From JAUMBM01 sp964645715 (GTDB lineage Bacteria; Bacteroidota; Bacteroidia; Chitinophagales; Saprospiraceae), in the NCBI GenBank assembly GCA_964645715.1, contig CAZYAO010000016.1, positions 1 to 64,000 on the forward strand: DNA of 64,000 nucleotides, in the 5' to 3' direction. The translations under genes were made by a program, and so were the position numbers. Shown in pieces: positions 1-9,721 of this stretch. Within the stretch, counting starts at the first letter, position 1. Every line of letters starts with the position of its first letter. Below the pieces are notes generated by a model, which was given only the letters and a program-made list of their open reading frames with translations, was not told the DNA's origin and made no database searches.

Positions 1-193
1 TTTTAGGGATATACTATGCGCTGTTCTCTTTACTGGTTACCAAAACTTTCTCGCTCGCACTTTAACAGCATTACTAAAAGGTAATCATCCGAGTGGAGGG
101 TGAGGTTGCTTCAAAATATTCTCTGGCAGCTGGCACCAGAATGTATACAGGGTAAATGCTTAATCCATTCTATAAACAAAAAAATAGATTACT

Positions 194-1216
194 ATGAAAA
201 TCGTAGTGACCTTTCTAATGACAGGATTGCTATTCGTGGGAAAATGGCAGACCGGTCATACTCAAATTGTTCAGCCAGAAATTGAGCGCAATTGGAAAAC
301 AGGCGCGGGGATTGGTCTGGATGCAGCACAGCTGTTGCAAATCAACCCAAGGGTAGGTGCCGGCCAGAACCGTCTCGGCTTTGGGGGAGCCGTCAATGCA
401 TTTGCGAAATACGGTCATAAACGGCTGGTTTGGGATAGTCAGGGGAACTGGCAATTTGGGGTACAGCGACTTGGTTCTGGTGTTATTGGCTCAGGAACTG
501 ATGTCAAAATCCCTTTTCAAAAAGCCATCGATAAATTTCAACTAGAATCAAAGTTGGGTTATAAGATTACTGAAAAAGGACGTTTGTTTTTTGCAACAAA
601 CGCAAACCTTATCAGCCAATTGACACCAACATTTTTGGGTACAGAATCTTATCCAGGCAATTTTTTAACTGACATCTCAGGTATGAATGCTACTCCCCAG
701 TCAGCATTTTTATCACCAGCTGATCTGGGACTATCTGCGGGCATTGATTTCAAGCCAACGGATAATTGGTCCATTTATTATTCGCCGCTGGCCGCCCGGG
801 CCATTATTGTTGCCAACAACGAGATAGCTGCCCTTGGTGTACATGGTAATCCAGTTACAAAGGATGCAACCGGGGCAATTGTCAGTTTTAAAAATGCGGA
901 TGTGCAAATGGGTTCTCAATTGCGTGTTGCATACAGAAATAAATTTGCTCAAGGCAAGCTCAATTATACAACCGCCTTGCAGTTGTACTCGAATTACTTA
1001 AATGAACCACAAAATATTGATCTGCAGTTTTGGAATAACGAATTCGCGTTGCAACTATTTAAAAATTTTCAGTTAAACATGACGGTCAATATGTATTACG
1101 ATCACGACATTCTGGTGCAAATAACGGATTATAGTTCTCCTAATGGTGTTGACGGACTGGGAAGAAGGCTGTCGGTGACGCAGCAGTTATTATTGAAATA
1201 CGCAGTTACCTTCTGA
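194..1216 (+). CDS. DUF3078 family protein, probable outer-membrane beta-barrel
   Basis: A 340-residue protein with an N-terminal signal peptide (hydrophobic TFLMTGLLFVGKW, then a polar stretch). The body matches the DUF3078 family of Bacteroidota: an early WKTGAGIGLDAAQLLQIN segment, alternating hydrophobic and polar strands, and late blocks such as LGLSAGIDFKPTDNWSIYYS. It ends in an aromatic-rich strand (LLLKYAVTF), as expected of a barrel inserted in the outer membrane. The function of the family is unknown. It stands alone, ahead of polA, with a hairpin after it. The assignment comes from recalled family patterns. Confidence 0.8.
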   Translation: MKIVVTFLMTGLLFVGKWQTGHTQIVQPEIERNWKTGAGIGLDAAQLLQINPRVGAGQNRLGFGGAVNAFAKYGHKRLVWDSQGNWQFGVQRLGSGVIGSGTDVKIPFQKAIDKFQLESKLGYKITEKGRLFFATNANLISQLTPTFLGTESYPGNFLTDISGMNATPQSAFLSPADLGLSAGIDFKPTDNWSIYYSPLAARAIIVANNEIAALGVHGNPVTKDATGAIVSFKNADVQMGSQLRVAYRNKFAQGKLNYTTALQLYSNYLNEPQNIDLQFWNNEFALQLFKNFQLNMTVNMYYDHDILVQITDYSSPNGVDGLGRRLSVTQQLLLKYAVTF

Positions 1217-1257
1217 GGTTGGGTAATATTATTGGGGATGTCTTACAAGCTATCTTG

Positions 1258-1295
1258 AAACACTCTTTGGCAGCGATAGCCACCAAAGAGTGTTT
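1258..1295 (+). terminator. Hairpin after the DUF3078 gene
   Basis: Perfect 13-bp inverted repeat: AAACACTCTTTGG at 1258-1270 and its complement at 1283-1295, with a 12-nt loop that can extend the stem by GGC/GCC. Only a short T run follows (1292-1296), so termination may be weak. The stem resembles four other intergenic hairpins in this window. Confidence 0.6.
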
Positions 1296-1397
1296 TGAGT
1301 TAATGTATGTTTTGCAAGTAAGGCGGCTAAATACTTATGAGTTAACTTCTTTGCAAATTCGCACCATAATTCTGTAAATTGCAAAAAAAAACCGGGC

Positions 1398-4214
1398 ATG
1401 TCGGATAATCGTTTGTTTTTGCTGGACGGTCACGCATTGGTCTACAGGGCACATTTTGCCTTTGTAGGCAGGCCACTGATCAATTCGAAGGGAGTTAATA
1501 CATCAGCTGTAACAGGTTTTGTGCGTACGCTGTGGGATTTGATCCGCACAGAAAAACCTACCCACTTAGCTGTTGCTTTTGACCCGCCGACGCCTACATT
1601 TCGACATGAACTCATGGAGTCATATAAGGCCAACAGAGAGGAACAACCAGAAGATATCAGTATCGCATTGCCATATATTCATCAGATTCTACAGGCTTTC
1701 AAGATTCCAATACTCATGATCAATGGCTATGAGGCGGATGATGTGATAGGAACGCTTGCAAAGCAGGCGGAATCGGAAGGATATATGGTATATATGGTCA
1801 CACCTGACAAAGATTTTGGCCAATTGGTAAGTGATCGGGTCATACTGTATAAACCTTCCCGACAGGGTAATGGGGTAGAAAAAATGGGACCCAAAGAAAT
1901 TTGTGAGCGCTGGAACATCCGAAGAGTAGACCAGGTAATCGATATGTTGGGGCTTATGGGCGATAGTGTTGACAATATTCCGGGTATTCCCGGCATTGGT
2001 GAAAAAACAGCAGCTAAACTGCTGCAGGAATTTGACAGCATGGAAAATCTACTGGCCAATACAGATAAGCTTAAGGGTAAACAGCGGGAGAGCATCGAAC
2101 AATATGCAGATCAGGGTCGATTGAGTAAGCAGCTGGCGGTCATCGATACGCAGGTGCCAGTCAAGTTTAATGCCGTTGATTATAATCTGGATCCTTTTGA
2201 CAGAGAATGGTTGTCAGAAATATTTAAAGAGCTTGAATTCAGATCGCTGGCAAAAGAAATTTTGGGAGAGGAAAATACCCCTGTCAGCGCTCAAAAGACG
2301 GCTGCTTCCAATGGCAAACAAACGAGCCTGTTTGACGATGACAGTACACCGCTGCCCGTAGAGACACCTGCGCCGGTGACTCACACCCTGGCACATAAGA
2401 ACATAAGTAACACGCCTCATAAATATCATCTGGTCGATTCAGATGAAGCATGTGAACAGTTGGTGAGCAGGTTACAGCAGGCTAATAAAATATGTTTTGA
2501 TACAGAAACTACGGATATTGACGCAACCCGAGCTGAATTAGTAGGATTCTCTTTTGCTATCGAGGCAGGGGAGGCATGGTATGTCCCAATTGCTGAGGAT
2601 AAAGGGCAGGCACAGCATCGGATTACCCTTTTTAAACCAATACTTGAAAACCCGGCTATTGGAAAAATTGGTCAAAATCTCAAATATGATATAACGGTAT
2701 TGAAGCGTCAAGGGGTAGAGGTTCAGGGGACTGTGCTGGATACGATGGTGATGCACTACTTGCTGGAACCTGAGATGCGGCACAACATGGATTTCCTGGC
2801 AGAGTCGTATCTGGCATACCAACCCGTATCAATAGAAACACTTATTGGCAAGAAGGGGAAAGATCAGTTGACGATGCGCGATGTGGAGATCGAAAAGGTA
2901 AAAGACTACGCTGCAGAAGATGCGGACATCACTATGCAGTTATATCATCACTTCTGGCCGAAGCTAGAAAAGCAGGAGGGTCTCACAAAATTATATGTTT
3001 CCATTGAAGGTCCATTGGTGAAAGTGTTGTCGGCTATGGAATCGGAAGGTATTCGTATTGACGCCGACTATCTTCAACAATACGCAACTGAGCTGGGCGG
3101 TGAAATTGCTCTTCTTGAGCAAAAGGTATGGGATGCTGCAGGCTTTTCATTTAATCTGGGTTCGCCTAAGCAAGTAGGGGAAGCTCTGTTTGAGAGGCTT
3201 AAACTTGCGTACAGGGGGGGCAAGACCAAGTCAGGACAATATTCAACAGATGAAGAAACATTGTCTGATATGGCTGCTGACAGTCCTGTTGTATCCGACA
3301 TCCTGCGACACAGAATGCTTACCAAGTTGAAATCTACGTATGTTGACGCCCTTCCACGCTTGGTCAATCCTTACACAGGCCGTATTCATAGCTCTTTTAA
3401 TCAAACCATTGCCGCTACAGGAAGGCTAAGTTCCAATAACCCCAACCTTCAGAATATTCCGGTTCGATCGCCCGAAGGAGCCCGGATACGCGAGGCGTTT
3501 ATTCCTCGCGATGATGAGCATATTTTGTTGGCTGCGGACTATAGCCAGATCGAACTTCGCCTCATTGCCGCCATCAGTGGAGATGAGGGGATGTTAGAGG
3601 CATTCAAGGCGGAACAAGATATCCACAGGGCTACTGCTGCCAAGGTTTTTGATACTCCGTATGATGAAGTGAGCCGTGAACAGCGATATAAGGCCAAGAC
3701 GGTCAATTTTTCTATTATCTATGGTGCTGGTGCACAAAACCTCAGTCGGCAGTTGGGAATAAAGCGCACGGAAGCCAAGGAACTCATTGATAATTATTTT
3801 GCCAAATACCCTGGGCTTCGACGTTATATGGAGCAGACGGTAGCAGATGCCCGTGAAAAGGGCTATGTATCAACATTGATGGGTCGCCGGCGCTATCTGC
3901 GAGATATTCATTCGCGTAACTCACTTCTACGAAGTAATGCAGAGCGTATGGCTATCAACACACCAATACAAGGAACAGCTGCTGATATGATTAAGATTGC
4001 TATGATCTCCATTAATGATGCACTTCGTCAGGGGGGATTCCGCACCAAAATGATCTTGCAGGTACATGATGAACTCGTCTTTGACGCTCATAAGGAAGAG
4101 GTTATACGAGTACAGCCCATCATTGAAGAACTGATGAAAAATGCCATTCCCGATCTTGACGTTCCTATCCTGGTAGAGACGGGGAAAGGGAAAAACTGGC
4201 TGGAAGCTCATTGA
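1398..4214 (+). CDS. polA: DNA polymerase I
   Basis: A 938-residue family A DNA polymerase that fills gaps and removes primers during replication and repair. Three domains are visible: an N-terminal 5'-3' exonuclease (about 1-290, starting FLLDGHALVYRAHFAF); a 3'-5' exonuclease (about 340-530) with intact motifs FDTETT, GQNLKYDITVL and YAAEDADIT, so proofreading is probably active; and the polymerase domain with motif A (DYSQIELRLIA), motif B (RYKAKTVNFSIIYGAG) and motif C (LQVHDELVFD). The length is normal. The start is the first ATG after an A-rich leader. It is transcribed alone. Confidence 0.97.
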   Translation: MSDNRLFLLDGHALVYRAHFAFVGRPLINSKGVNTSAVTGFVRTLWDLIRTEKPTHLAVAFDPPTPTFRHELMESYKANREEQPEDISIALPYIHQILQAFKIPILMINGYEADDVIGTLAKQAESEGYMVYMVTPDKDFGQLVSDRVILYKPSRQGNGVEKMGPKEICERWNIRRVDQVIDMLGLMGDSVDNIPGIPGIGEKTAAKLLQEFDSMENLLANTDKLKGKQRESIEQYADQGRLSKQLAVIDTQVPVKFNAVDYNLDPFDREWLSEIFKELEFRSLAKEILGEENTPVSAQKTAASNGKQTSLFDDDSTPLPVETPAPVTHTLAHKNISNTPHKYHLVDSDEACEQLVSRLQQANKICFDTETTDIDATRAELVGFSFAIEAGEAWYVPIAEDKGQAQHRITLFKPILENPAIGKIGQNLKYDITVLKRQGVEVQGTVLDTMVMHYLLEPEMRHNMDFLAESYLAYQPVSIETLIGKKGKDQLTMRDVEIEKVKDYAAEDADITMQLYHHFWPKLEKQEGLTKLYVSIEGPLVKVLSAMESEGIRIDADYLQQYATELGGEIALLEQKVWDAAGFSFNLGSPKQVGEALFERLKLAYRGGKTKSGQYSTDEETLSDMAADSPVVSDILRHRMLTKLKSTYVDALPRLVNPYTGRIHSSFNQTIAATGRLSSNNPNLQNIPVRSPEGARIREAFIPRDDEHILLAADYSQIELRLIAAISGDEGMLEAFKAEQDIHRATAAKVFDTPYDEVSREQRYKAKTVNFSIIYGAGAQNLSRQLGIKRTEAKELIDNYFAKYPGLRRYMEQTVADAREKGYVSTLMGRRRYLRDIHSRNSLLRSNAERMAINTPIQGTAADMIKIAMISINDALRQGGFRTKMILQVHDELVFDAHKEEVIRVQPIIEELMKNAIPDLDVPILVETGKGKNWLEAH

Positions 4215-4298
4215 CAATAGGGCTTGTCAGCTTCCCGACAATTGACATATAGGGGATTAGCCTACTTTTAGTGTCTTGATTGTAGAATAATCGATAAC

Positions 4299-5276
4299 AT
4301 GGCAGAATCGAGGATTTACTGGTTACTTGCGCAAGCACGGCACAGAGCGTTAAGCAAGGAAGAAATTACGGAGTTAGAGGCGTTGAGCAGGGATGTTGAC
4401 GACCCTAAGTTGGTCGATGACATTACAGGAATTTGGCGTCTGACTGATAGTTATGGTGCAAGCTGGAAACCTGGTACCGAAGCGGGATGGGTGGCTCTGA
4501 AAACAGCCATGGAAGCCGAGAAACGCCAGTTGCAACTCCGTCGATTTCGGCGTCAGCTGGTAGTTGCAGCGAGTTTGTTGCTATTACTGGGGGCAGCTGC
4601 CTGGAGTATGTGGAAATCTGGTCGTGATGAGGTACAAGTCATTGCAACCACAGAGGGAGAGAGGAGAGAAGTTCAGCTTAGTGACGGGAGTATAGTAAGT
4701 CTGAATGAAAATAGCCGCCTCACAATTGTATCCGCCAGTGGTCGAAAGGCAAATTTGGAAGGAGAAGCCTTTTTTGAGGTCAGTCGGTTTAAAGGTCAGC
4801 GTTTTGAGGTGACTACGGCGCATGGACGAATCAGCGTACTTGGTACTTCGTTTAGTGTCCGGGCTATTCCTGCTGAACGGGCAACAGAAGTGGCTGTTGC
4901 GTCGGGTAAAGTAGCTGTTACCGGGAGAGATGAGCGAAAATCAATTGTTTTGGGTCCGGGTAATGCAGTGCGCGCGGCAGCAGACGGCAGTTTGCAACCA
5001 CTCACAATGCCTGCAAAAAATTACTATGCATGGCAAAAGGGCCGTCTTTACCTGAAGGCAAATACCATTGCAGAAGCACTTGATTTACTCAGTCGCTTTT
5101 TCGGTATAACGATTGACTATAGCGATTCACAGTTGGCAGACTGTGCGGCCAGAATCACAGGCAATTGGCAGCGCGGAGATTTCGATACGTTCAATATGTA
5201 CCTGCTCATGTCTACAGGGTTTGAGCTTGTTTCTACTGACGGAAACATCTATCAGCTCAAAGGAAAATGTAAGTAG
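4299..5276 (+). CDS. FecR family anti-sigma factor
   Basis: A 325-residue FecR-type membrane protein. Residues 1-70 form a cytosolic helical part. One membrane segment lies at about 88-107 (VVAASLLLLLGAAAWSMW). A periplasmic FecR domain follows (about 115-230, with LSDGSIVSLNENSRL and VLGTSFSVRAI), then a DUF4974-like C-terminal domain (about 245-325, with AEALDLLSRFFGITIDY). Such proteins normally relay a signal from an outer-membrane TonB receptor to an ECF sigma factor. No sigma gene is adjacent: polA is upstream and a convergent gene downstream. A receptor with an STN signalling domain lies 6.5 kb away, but a partnership is only a guess. Confidence 0.88.
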   Translation: MAESRIYWLLAQARHRALSKEEITELEALSRDVDDPKLVDDITGIWRLTDSYGASWKPGTEAGWVALKTAMEAEKRQLQLRRFRRQLVVAASLLLLLGAAAWSMWKSGRDEVQVIATTEGERREVQLSDGSIVSLNENSRLTIVSASGRKANLEGEAFFEVSRFKGQRFEVTTAHGRISVLGTSFSVRAIPAERATEVAVASGKVAVTGRDERKSIVLGPGNAVRAAADGSLQPLTMPAKNYYAWQKGRLYLKANTIAEALDLLSRFFGITIDYSDSQLADCAARITGNWQRGDFDTFNMYLLMSTGFELVSTDGNIYQLKGKCK

Positions 5277-5293
5277 GGGGAGCGGATCCCCCT
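5275..5293. terminator. Weak hairpin between convergent genes
   Basis: AGGGGGA (5275-5281) pairs with TCCCCCT (5287-5293) across a 5-nt loop. It overlaps the stop codon of the FecR gene and lies between two convergent genes. The T run is poor, so a terminator role is tentative. Confidence 0.3.
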
Positions 5294-5324
5294 TCTACGA
5301 TTGATTTGACCAGAGAGCAGTTAT

Positions 5325-6029
5325 CTACTCAAATCCCCTGAACATCCGCCACACATCATTATTCTCAGGTAGTGGCGCCTCAATCACAATTGGCTCCTGC
5401 TTAACAGGATGAATAAAAGATAAACGGCGGCAGTGCAGGTGTATGTTGTTATCCCGATTAGATTGAGTAGATCCGTATTTGACATCACCCCTTATGGGAC
5501 AGCCGATGCTTGCGAGCTGTGCGCGGATCTGGTGGGGCCTTCCTGTGACAGGTCTAACCTGCAGTAATACGTGTTGGCCAAGTCTGCCAAGAACTTCGTA
5601 ACTTAGTTCTGCAAGTTTGGCATCGGGGTGCCGGCGACTCGGTTTTTCTAGCAGCAAGACCTTATTTTTTTCTCTGTCTTTATCGAGGTAGTGAACAAGC
5701 TTACCACTGATGGGATCAGGCTGATTCATCGTCACTGCCCAATATACCTTTTCGACAGCACGCTCTTTAAATAATTCGTTCATGCGTGCAAGGGCCTTTG
5801 ATGTTCGTGCAAATAGCAGAACACCGCTCACAGGACGGTCAAGTCTGTGAATAACGCCCAAAAACACCTCGCCGGGCTTATTATAGCGCAACTTAATGTA
5901 GTCCTTGACGTTTTCTGTGAGTGGAAGGTCACCGGTTTGGTCACCCTGAACCAGGAAGCCAGCGGGTTTATTAATGGCTATCAGGTGGTTGTCTTCATAT
6001 AAAATCTGAAGCGCTATTTGCTGAGGCAT
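5325..6029 (-). CDS. RluA-family RNA pseudouridine synthase
   Basis: A 234-residue pseudouridine synthase that isomerises specific uridines in rRNA or tRNA. The catalytic motif VIHRLDRPVSGVLLFART carries the essential Asp. The C-terminal block RPVTGRPHQIRAQLASIGCPI is typical of the RluA/RluC/RluD group. There is no N-terminal S4 domain, so this is the short RluA-like form, and its target site cannot be read from sequence. It is divergent from mqnD, with only 40 bp between the starts. Confidence 0.92.
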   Translation of the reverse strand: MPQQIALQILYEDNHLIAINKPAGFLVQGDQTGDLPLTENVKDYIKLRYNKPGEVFLGVIHRLDRPVSGVLLFARTSKALARMNELFKERAVEKVYWAVTMNQPDPISGKLVHYLDKDREKNKVLLLEKPSRRHPDAKLAELSYEVLGRLGQHVLLQVRPVTGRPHQIRAQLASIGCPIRGDVKYGSTQSNRDNNIHLHCRRLSFIHPVKQEPIVIEAPLPENNDVWRMFRGFE

Positions 6030-6069
6030 ACGAAAGGATGTAAAGATTCATGAATAAGAACGCAAAATT

Positions 6070-6897
6070 ATGAAAATATCGCTGGGCTACTCCCCATGTC
6101 CGAATGATACCTTCATTTTTGATGCTTTAGCACATGGAAAAATTGACCTGGAGGGCATAGAGTTTGACATTCGACTGGCAGACGTGGAGGCTCTTAATCA
6201 ACAAGCGAGGGCAGGTAAAGTTGATGTTACCAAATTGAGTTTCCATGCATTTGCCCATTTACAGCATCAGTACGCTCTGCTGTCGGCCGGAAGTGCACTG
6301 GGTCGGAACTGTGGTCCCTTGCTGATTGCTCGTCAGCCGATGACAGCTTCGGACCTCTCCAATGCCAAGGTAGTTATACCGGGCGAATATACGACAGCAA
6401 ACTTTCTCCTAAGCCTTGCTTTTCCTGAAATAACCCGTAAGGAAGCTATTATTTTTTCTGCCATTGAGCAGGCAGTAATCGACGGGACGGCCGATGCGGG
6501 TCTGATCATCCACGAAAACAGATTTACTTACGCACAGAAAGGTCTTGTCAAGATTGCTGATTTAGGTGAGTGGTGGGAGACATCAACTGGCTATCCCATT
6601 CCTTTGGGCGGGATTGTGGTCAACAGAAACTTATCGCCTGCCATACAGCAAAAAATCAATCGTATCGTTGCCAGAAGTGTTGCCTATGCACTTAGTCAAC
6701 CCGCTGAAGCGGCTTCTTACGTGCGTGCACACGCACAAGAAATGGACGAGGATGTTATGTATGCACATATTAATTTGTATGTCAATGATTTTACTAGAGA
6801 TTTAGGCAATGAAGGGTGTGCTGCCGTGGCGTTTATGTTGCGAAAGGCAAGCGAGCTGGGGATTGCTCCGGCCAGCCCGCTGCCAATATTTGTTTGA
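6070..6897 (+). CDS. mqnD: 1,4-dihydroxy-6-naphthoate synthase (futalosine pathway)
   Basis: A 275-residue MqnA/MqnD-family protein. The opening ISLGYSPCPNDTFIFDALAHG and the following LADVEALNQQA are characteristic of MqnD, which converts cyclic de-hypoxanthinyl futalosine to 1,4-dihydroxy-6-naphthoate in menaquinone synthesis. The fold is a periplasmic-binding-protein type, but no signal peptide is present, so the enzyme is cytosolic. No other mqn genes are nearby. Its presence suggests that this organism makes menaquinone through futalosine rather than through the classical men pathway. Confidence 0.9.
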   Translation: MKISLGYSPCPNDTFIFDALAHGKIDLEGIEFDIRLADVEALNQQARAGKVDVTKLSFHAFAHLQHQYALLSAGSALGRNCGPLLIARQPMTASDLSNAKVVIPGEYTTANFLLSLAFPEITRKEAIIFSAIEQAVIDGTADAGLIIHENRFTYAQKGLVKIADLGEWWETSTGYPIPLGGIVVNRNLSPAIQQKINRIVARSVAYALSQPAEAASYVRAHAQEMDEDVMYAHINLYVNDFTRDLGNEGCAAVAFMLRKASELGIAPASPLPIFV

Positions 6898-6927
6898 TCT
6901 GACTGAGACAATTTCACTGCATCAAGC

Positions 6928-7569
6928 TTACAAGTTGGGCTGAGGCGTAGTGCGCAAGTAAGCACGATGCCGCGTAAAGCCTTTAGGGAATTTTTGGGCA
7001 GCTTCTTCATCGCTGATAACAGGTGCGATGACCACTTCCTGGCCAGTTGTCCAGTCGACAGGTGTGGCTACGCTGTAGTTATCCGTTAGTTGCAGACTGT
7101 CGATAACGCGAAGAATTTCAGCAAAATTGCGACCCGTACTGGGTGGATAAGTCATAGTCAGCCTGATTTTCCGCTTAGGGTCAATAACGAAGACTGTTCT
7201 CACCGTAAACTTTTCAGTGGCGTTGGGATGAATCATATCGTATAGTTCTGCAACTTTTCGGTCTTCATCTGCAATAATTGGGAAGTTCATGTTTACGTGC
7301 TGGGTATCTTCAATATCCTTGACCCACGCAAAGTGGCTTTCCAGCGGATCGACACTCAGTGCAATTACCTTGACATTTCGTCTTGCAAATTCTTCTTTTA
7401 GCGCAGCTGTTCTGCCCAATTCGGTGGTACAGACAGGTGTGAAATCTGCAGGGTGGGAGTAGAGTACTACCCAGCTATCACCTGCCCATGTATGAAAGTT
7501 GATTTCTCCTTCCGTTGTCTGTGCTGTAAAATCCGGCGCAATATCCCCTAGTCGTAGTCCCATGGTCAT
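6928..7569 (-). CDS. 1-Cys peroxiredoxin (Prx6 type)
   Basis: A 213-residue thiol peroxidase that reduces hydrogen peroxide and organic peroxides. The peroxidatic cysteine is in SHPADFTPVCTTELG, the PVCTTE form that marks the Prx6 group. This is the only cysteine in the protein, so it must be a 1-Cys enzyme needing an external thiol. The C-terminal half (DWTTGQEVVIAPVISDEEA) is the long Prx6 tail. A second Met two residues after the start is an alternative initiator. A candidate promoter lies 34 bp upstream. Confidence 0.93.
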   Translation of the reverse strand: MTMGLRLGDIAPDFTAQTTEGEINFHTWAGDSWVVLYSHPADFTPVCTTELGRTAALKEEFARRNVKVIALSVDPLESHFAWVKDIEDTQHVNMNFPIIADEDRKVAELYDMIHPNATEKFTVRTVFVIDPKRKIRLTMTYPPSTGRNFAEILRVIDSLQLTDNYSVATPVDWTTGQEVVIAPVISDEEAAQKFPKGFTRHRAYLRTTPQPNL

Positions 7570-7602
7570 TTAATTTGTGAATGTGGTGTAATGATTATAA
7601 TA

Positions 7603-7610
7603 CAAAGATA
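7603..7610 (-). promoter_or_regulatory. Candidate -7 box of the peroxiredoxin gene
   Basis: Read on the minus strand this is TATCTTTG, an exact match to the Bacteroidota -7 consensus TAnnTTTG, 34 nt before the start codon. No clear -33 TTTG is seen at the right distance. Confidence 0.5.
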
Positions 7611-7822
7611 AGTCTCTCTTTTTTTAAATAATATAAATCCGATCGATTTAATATAATTATTACACTCTTGTTCATAAATACAGAGAACAAAATAATCAAG
7701 AGTCAGGAAACTCGGCAACGAGGAACGGGAAGTTGTGGAAAAGGTAAAAAGGGTGGGCTACTGCGCATGAATTAACGAGCTGTGAGGAACAAAAATGAGG
7801 CCTGCCTTCCACCGAAAAATGC

Positions 7823-7830
7823 TAATTTTG
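7823..7830 (+). promoter_or_regulatory. Candidate -7 box of argS
   Basis: TAATTTTG fits TAnnTTTG and sits 20 nt before the argS start codon, giving a short leader. No matching -33 element is evident. Most of the interval 7611-7822 is AT-rich and holds nothing else I recognise. Confidence 0.45.
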
Positions 7831-7850
7831 TAGCCTGAAAATTAAGTAAG

Positions 7851-9695
7851 ATGAACATTATTTCTATCATACAAGCGGGGGTATCCAGCGCCATCCGGGA
7901 ATTATACGGAGAATCTATTGATCCTGATAGTATTAGTGTGACCGCAACGCGAAAGGAATTTACGGGAGATTTTACGGTTGTGGTTTTTCCGTACACTAAA
8001 ATTGCGAGAAAAAAGCCGCATGAAATTGGCCAGGAAATTGGCGATTATCTGGTAGCACAACAGACAGAGCTTGCTGCCTTCAATGTGATACAAGGTTTTG
8101 TAAATGTATCTGTCAGCCCGGAGTACTGGCATACATTTCTGATGGGTATGTACACGGACCCTGCTTTTGGGCGTCGCCCGCGATTGGGGAAAAAAGTGAT
8201 GGTGGAGTTTTGTTCGCCCAACACCAACAAGCCCATTCACTTGGGTCACATCCGTAATATATTGCTGGGGTGGTCTACAGCTAGTATCCTGGATGCCGTG
8301 GGCTATGATGTCATCAAAGTACAGGTAATCAATGATCGCGGAATAGCCATATGCAAGAGCATGCTTGCGTGGCAATTGTTCGCTGCTGGTGAAGAGCCGG
8401 CAGTTGCCGGCAAAAAGCCTGATCACTATGTAGGCGATTATTATGTTGCTTTTGAAAAAGCCTTTCAGGAGGAGTATAAAGCCTGGCAGTTGACAACCGT
8501 GGCCCGCTCTTTGTTGGAAGGCGGGTGTAAGGAAGGAGAAACGGAGGCGGATTTTTTCAAACGCTACAAGGATACCTACTTTAATCGGTATAGTGAGTTG
8601 GGTGCTGCTGCCAGAGAGATGCTGCGGCGCTGGGAAGAAGGTGATCCGGAAACGGTAGCCCTCTGGAAGAAGATGAATGGATGGGTTTACGAGGGATTCA
8701 ATGAAACTTTCGAAAAGCTGCAGATACATTTTGATAAATTGTATTTCGAATCGAATACATATCTGCTGGGTAAGGATATGACGGAGGAGGGACTTGCTTC
8801 CGGTATTTTCTATCGCAAAGATGACGGTTCGGTATGGGCGGATCTGACAGAAGCCAAGCTTGACCAAAAGGCTATTCTGCGGTCTGACGGTACTTCGCTA
8901 TATATCACGCAGGACATGGGTACTGCCCGGCTGCGGTATGAAGACTTTGGTGCAGAGAAAATGGTGTATGTAGTTGCTGATGAACAAAATTACCATTTTC
9001 AGGTATTGTTTGAGATACTCAGGCGTATGGGAGAGCCTTATGCACCGGGATTGTACCACCTTGCTTACGGCATGGTAGAGTTGCCTTCTGGCAAAATGAA
9101 AAGCCGGGAGGGGACAGTTGTTGATGCGGATGATCTGATAGCGGAGGTTATAGAAGAGGCCAGAATAAACAGCCAGGAAAGAGACACGACAGCAGAGCTG
9201 ACGCAGGGAGAGCGCGATGAAATTATTCGTCGCATCGGGATGGCAGCACTAAAATTTTTCATTCTCAAGGTCCATCCACAGAAGCGTATGGTTTTTGATC
9301 CCAAAGAGTCTGTAGATTTACATGGCCAGACGGGACCGTATGTACAAAATGCCTATGTTCGTATACGCTCAGTTTTGCGCAAGGCACAGGGATCAACCTT
9401 TGCCAAGGCACTCTCTTATGAAGCACTGACTGCAGATGAGTGCGATCTGATTCGCCAGCTCTACAGCTACCCGTCGGTACTCGAGGAGGCGGCTACGACC
9501 TATGATCCTTCTACACTGGCTACGTATGTGTATACGCTGGCAAAGAGTTTTCACAAATTTTATCACGATTATTCAATCCTTAATGCTGACAGTGAGCAAA
9601 CCCGTGATTTCAGGCTTGCGCTTAGTCAGGCGATAGCGCATGTGCTATTGAACGGCATGCAGTTGCTTGGCATAGAAATGCCGGAAAGGATGTAA
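7851..9695 (+). CDS. argS: Arginyl-tRNA synthetase
   Basis: A 614-residue class I aminoacyl-tRNA synthetase charging tRNA-Arg. It has an N-terminal additional domain (about 1-110), the HIGH signature as KPIHLGHIRNILLG (about 124-137), and a KMSKS-like signature as SGKMKSREGTVVDADDL. The C-terminal anticodon-binding domain contains HGQTGPYVQNAYVRIRSVLR and ends in the typical ALSQAIAHVLLNGMQLLGIE helix. The length is normal. It is followed after 26 bp by glnS in the same direction, probably as one transcript. Confidence 0.96.
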   Translation: MNIISIIQAGVSSAIRELYGESIDPDSISVTATRKEFTGDFTVVVFPYTKIARKKPHEIGQEIGDYLVAQQTELAAFNVIQGFVNVSVSPEYWHTFLMGMYTDPAFGRRPRLGKKVMVEFCSPNTNKPIHLGHIRNILLGWSTASILDAVGYDVIKVQVINDRGIAICKSMLAWQLFAAGEEPAVAGKKPDHYVGDYYVAFEKAFQEEYKAWQLTTVARSLLEGGCKEGETEADFFKRYKDTYFNRYSELGAAAREMLRRWEEGDPETVALWKKMNGWVYEGFNETFEKLQIHFDKLYFESNTYLLGKDMTEEGLASGIFYRKDDGSVWADLTEAKLDQKAILRSDGTSLYITQDMGTARLRYEDFGAEKMVYVVADEQNYHFQVLFEILRRMGEPYAPGLYHLAYGMVELPSGKMKSREGTVVDADDLIAEVIEEARINSQERDTTAELTQGERDEIIRRIGMAALKFFILKVHPQKRMVFDPKESVDLHGQTGPYVQNAYVRIRSVLRKAQGSTFAKALSYEALTADECDLIRQLYSYPSVLEEAATTYDPSTLATYVYTLAKSFHKFYHDYSILNADSEQTRDFRLALSQAIAHVLLNGMQLLGIEMPERM

Positions 9696-9721
9696 TCAGT
9701 AACATAGAACAGCCACAAATT

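Noticed and set aside
100..285. A 61-residue frame before the DUF3078 gene
   Set aside because: It overlaps the start of a convincing gene and has no features of its own.
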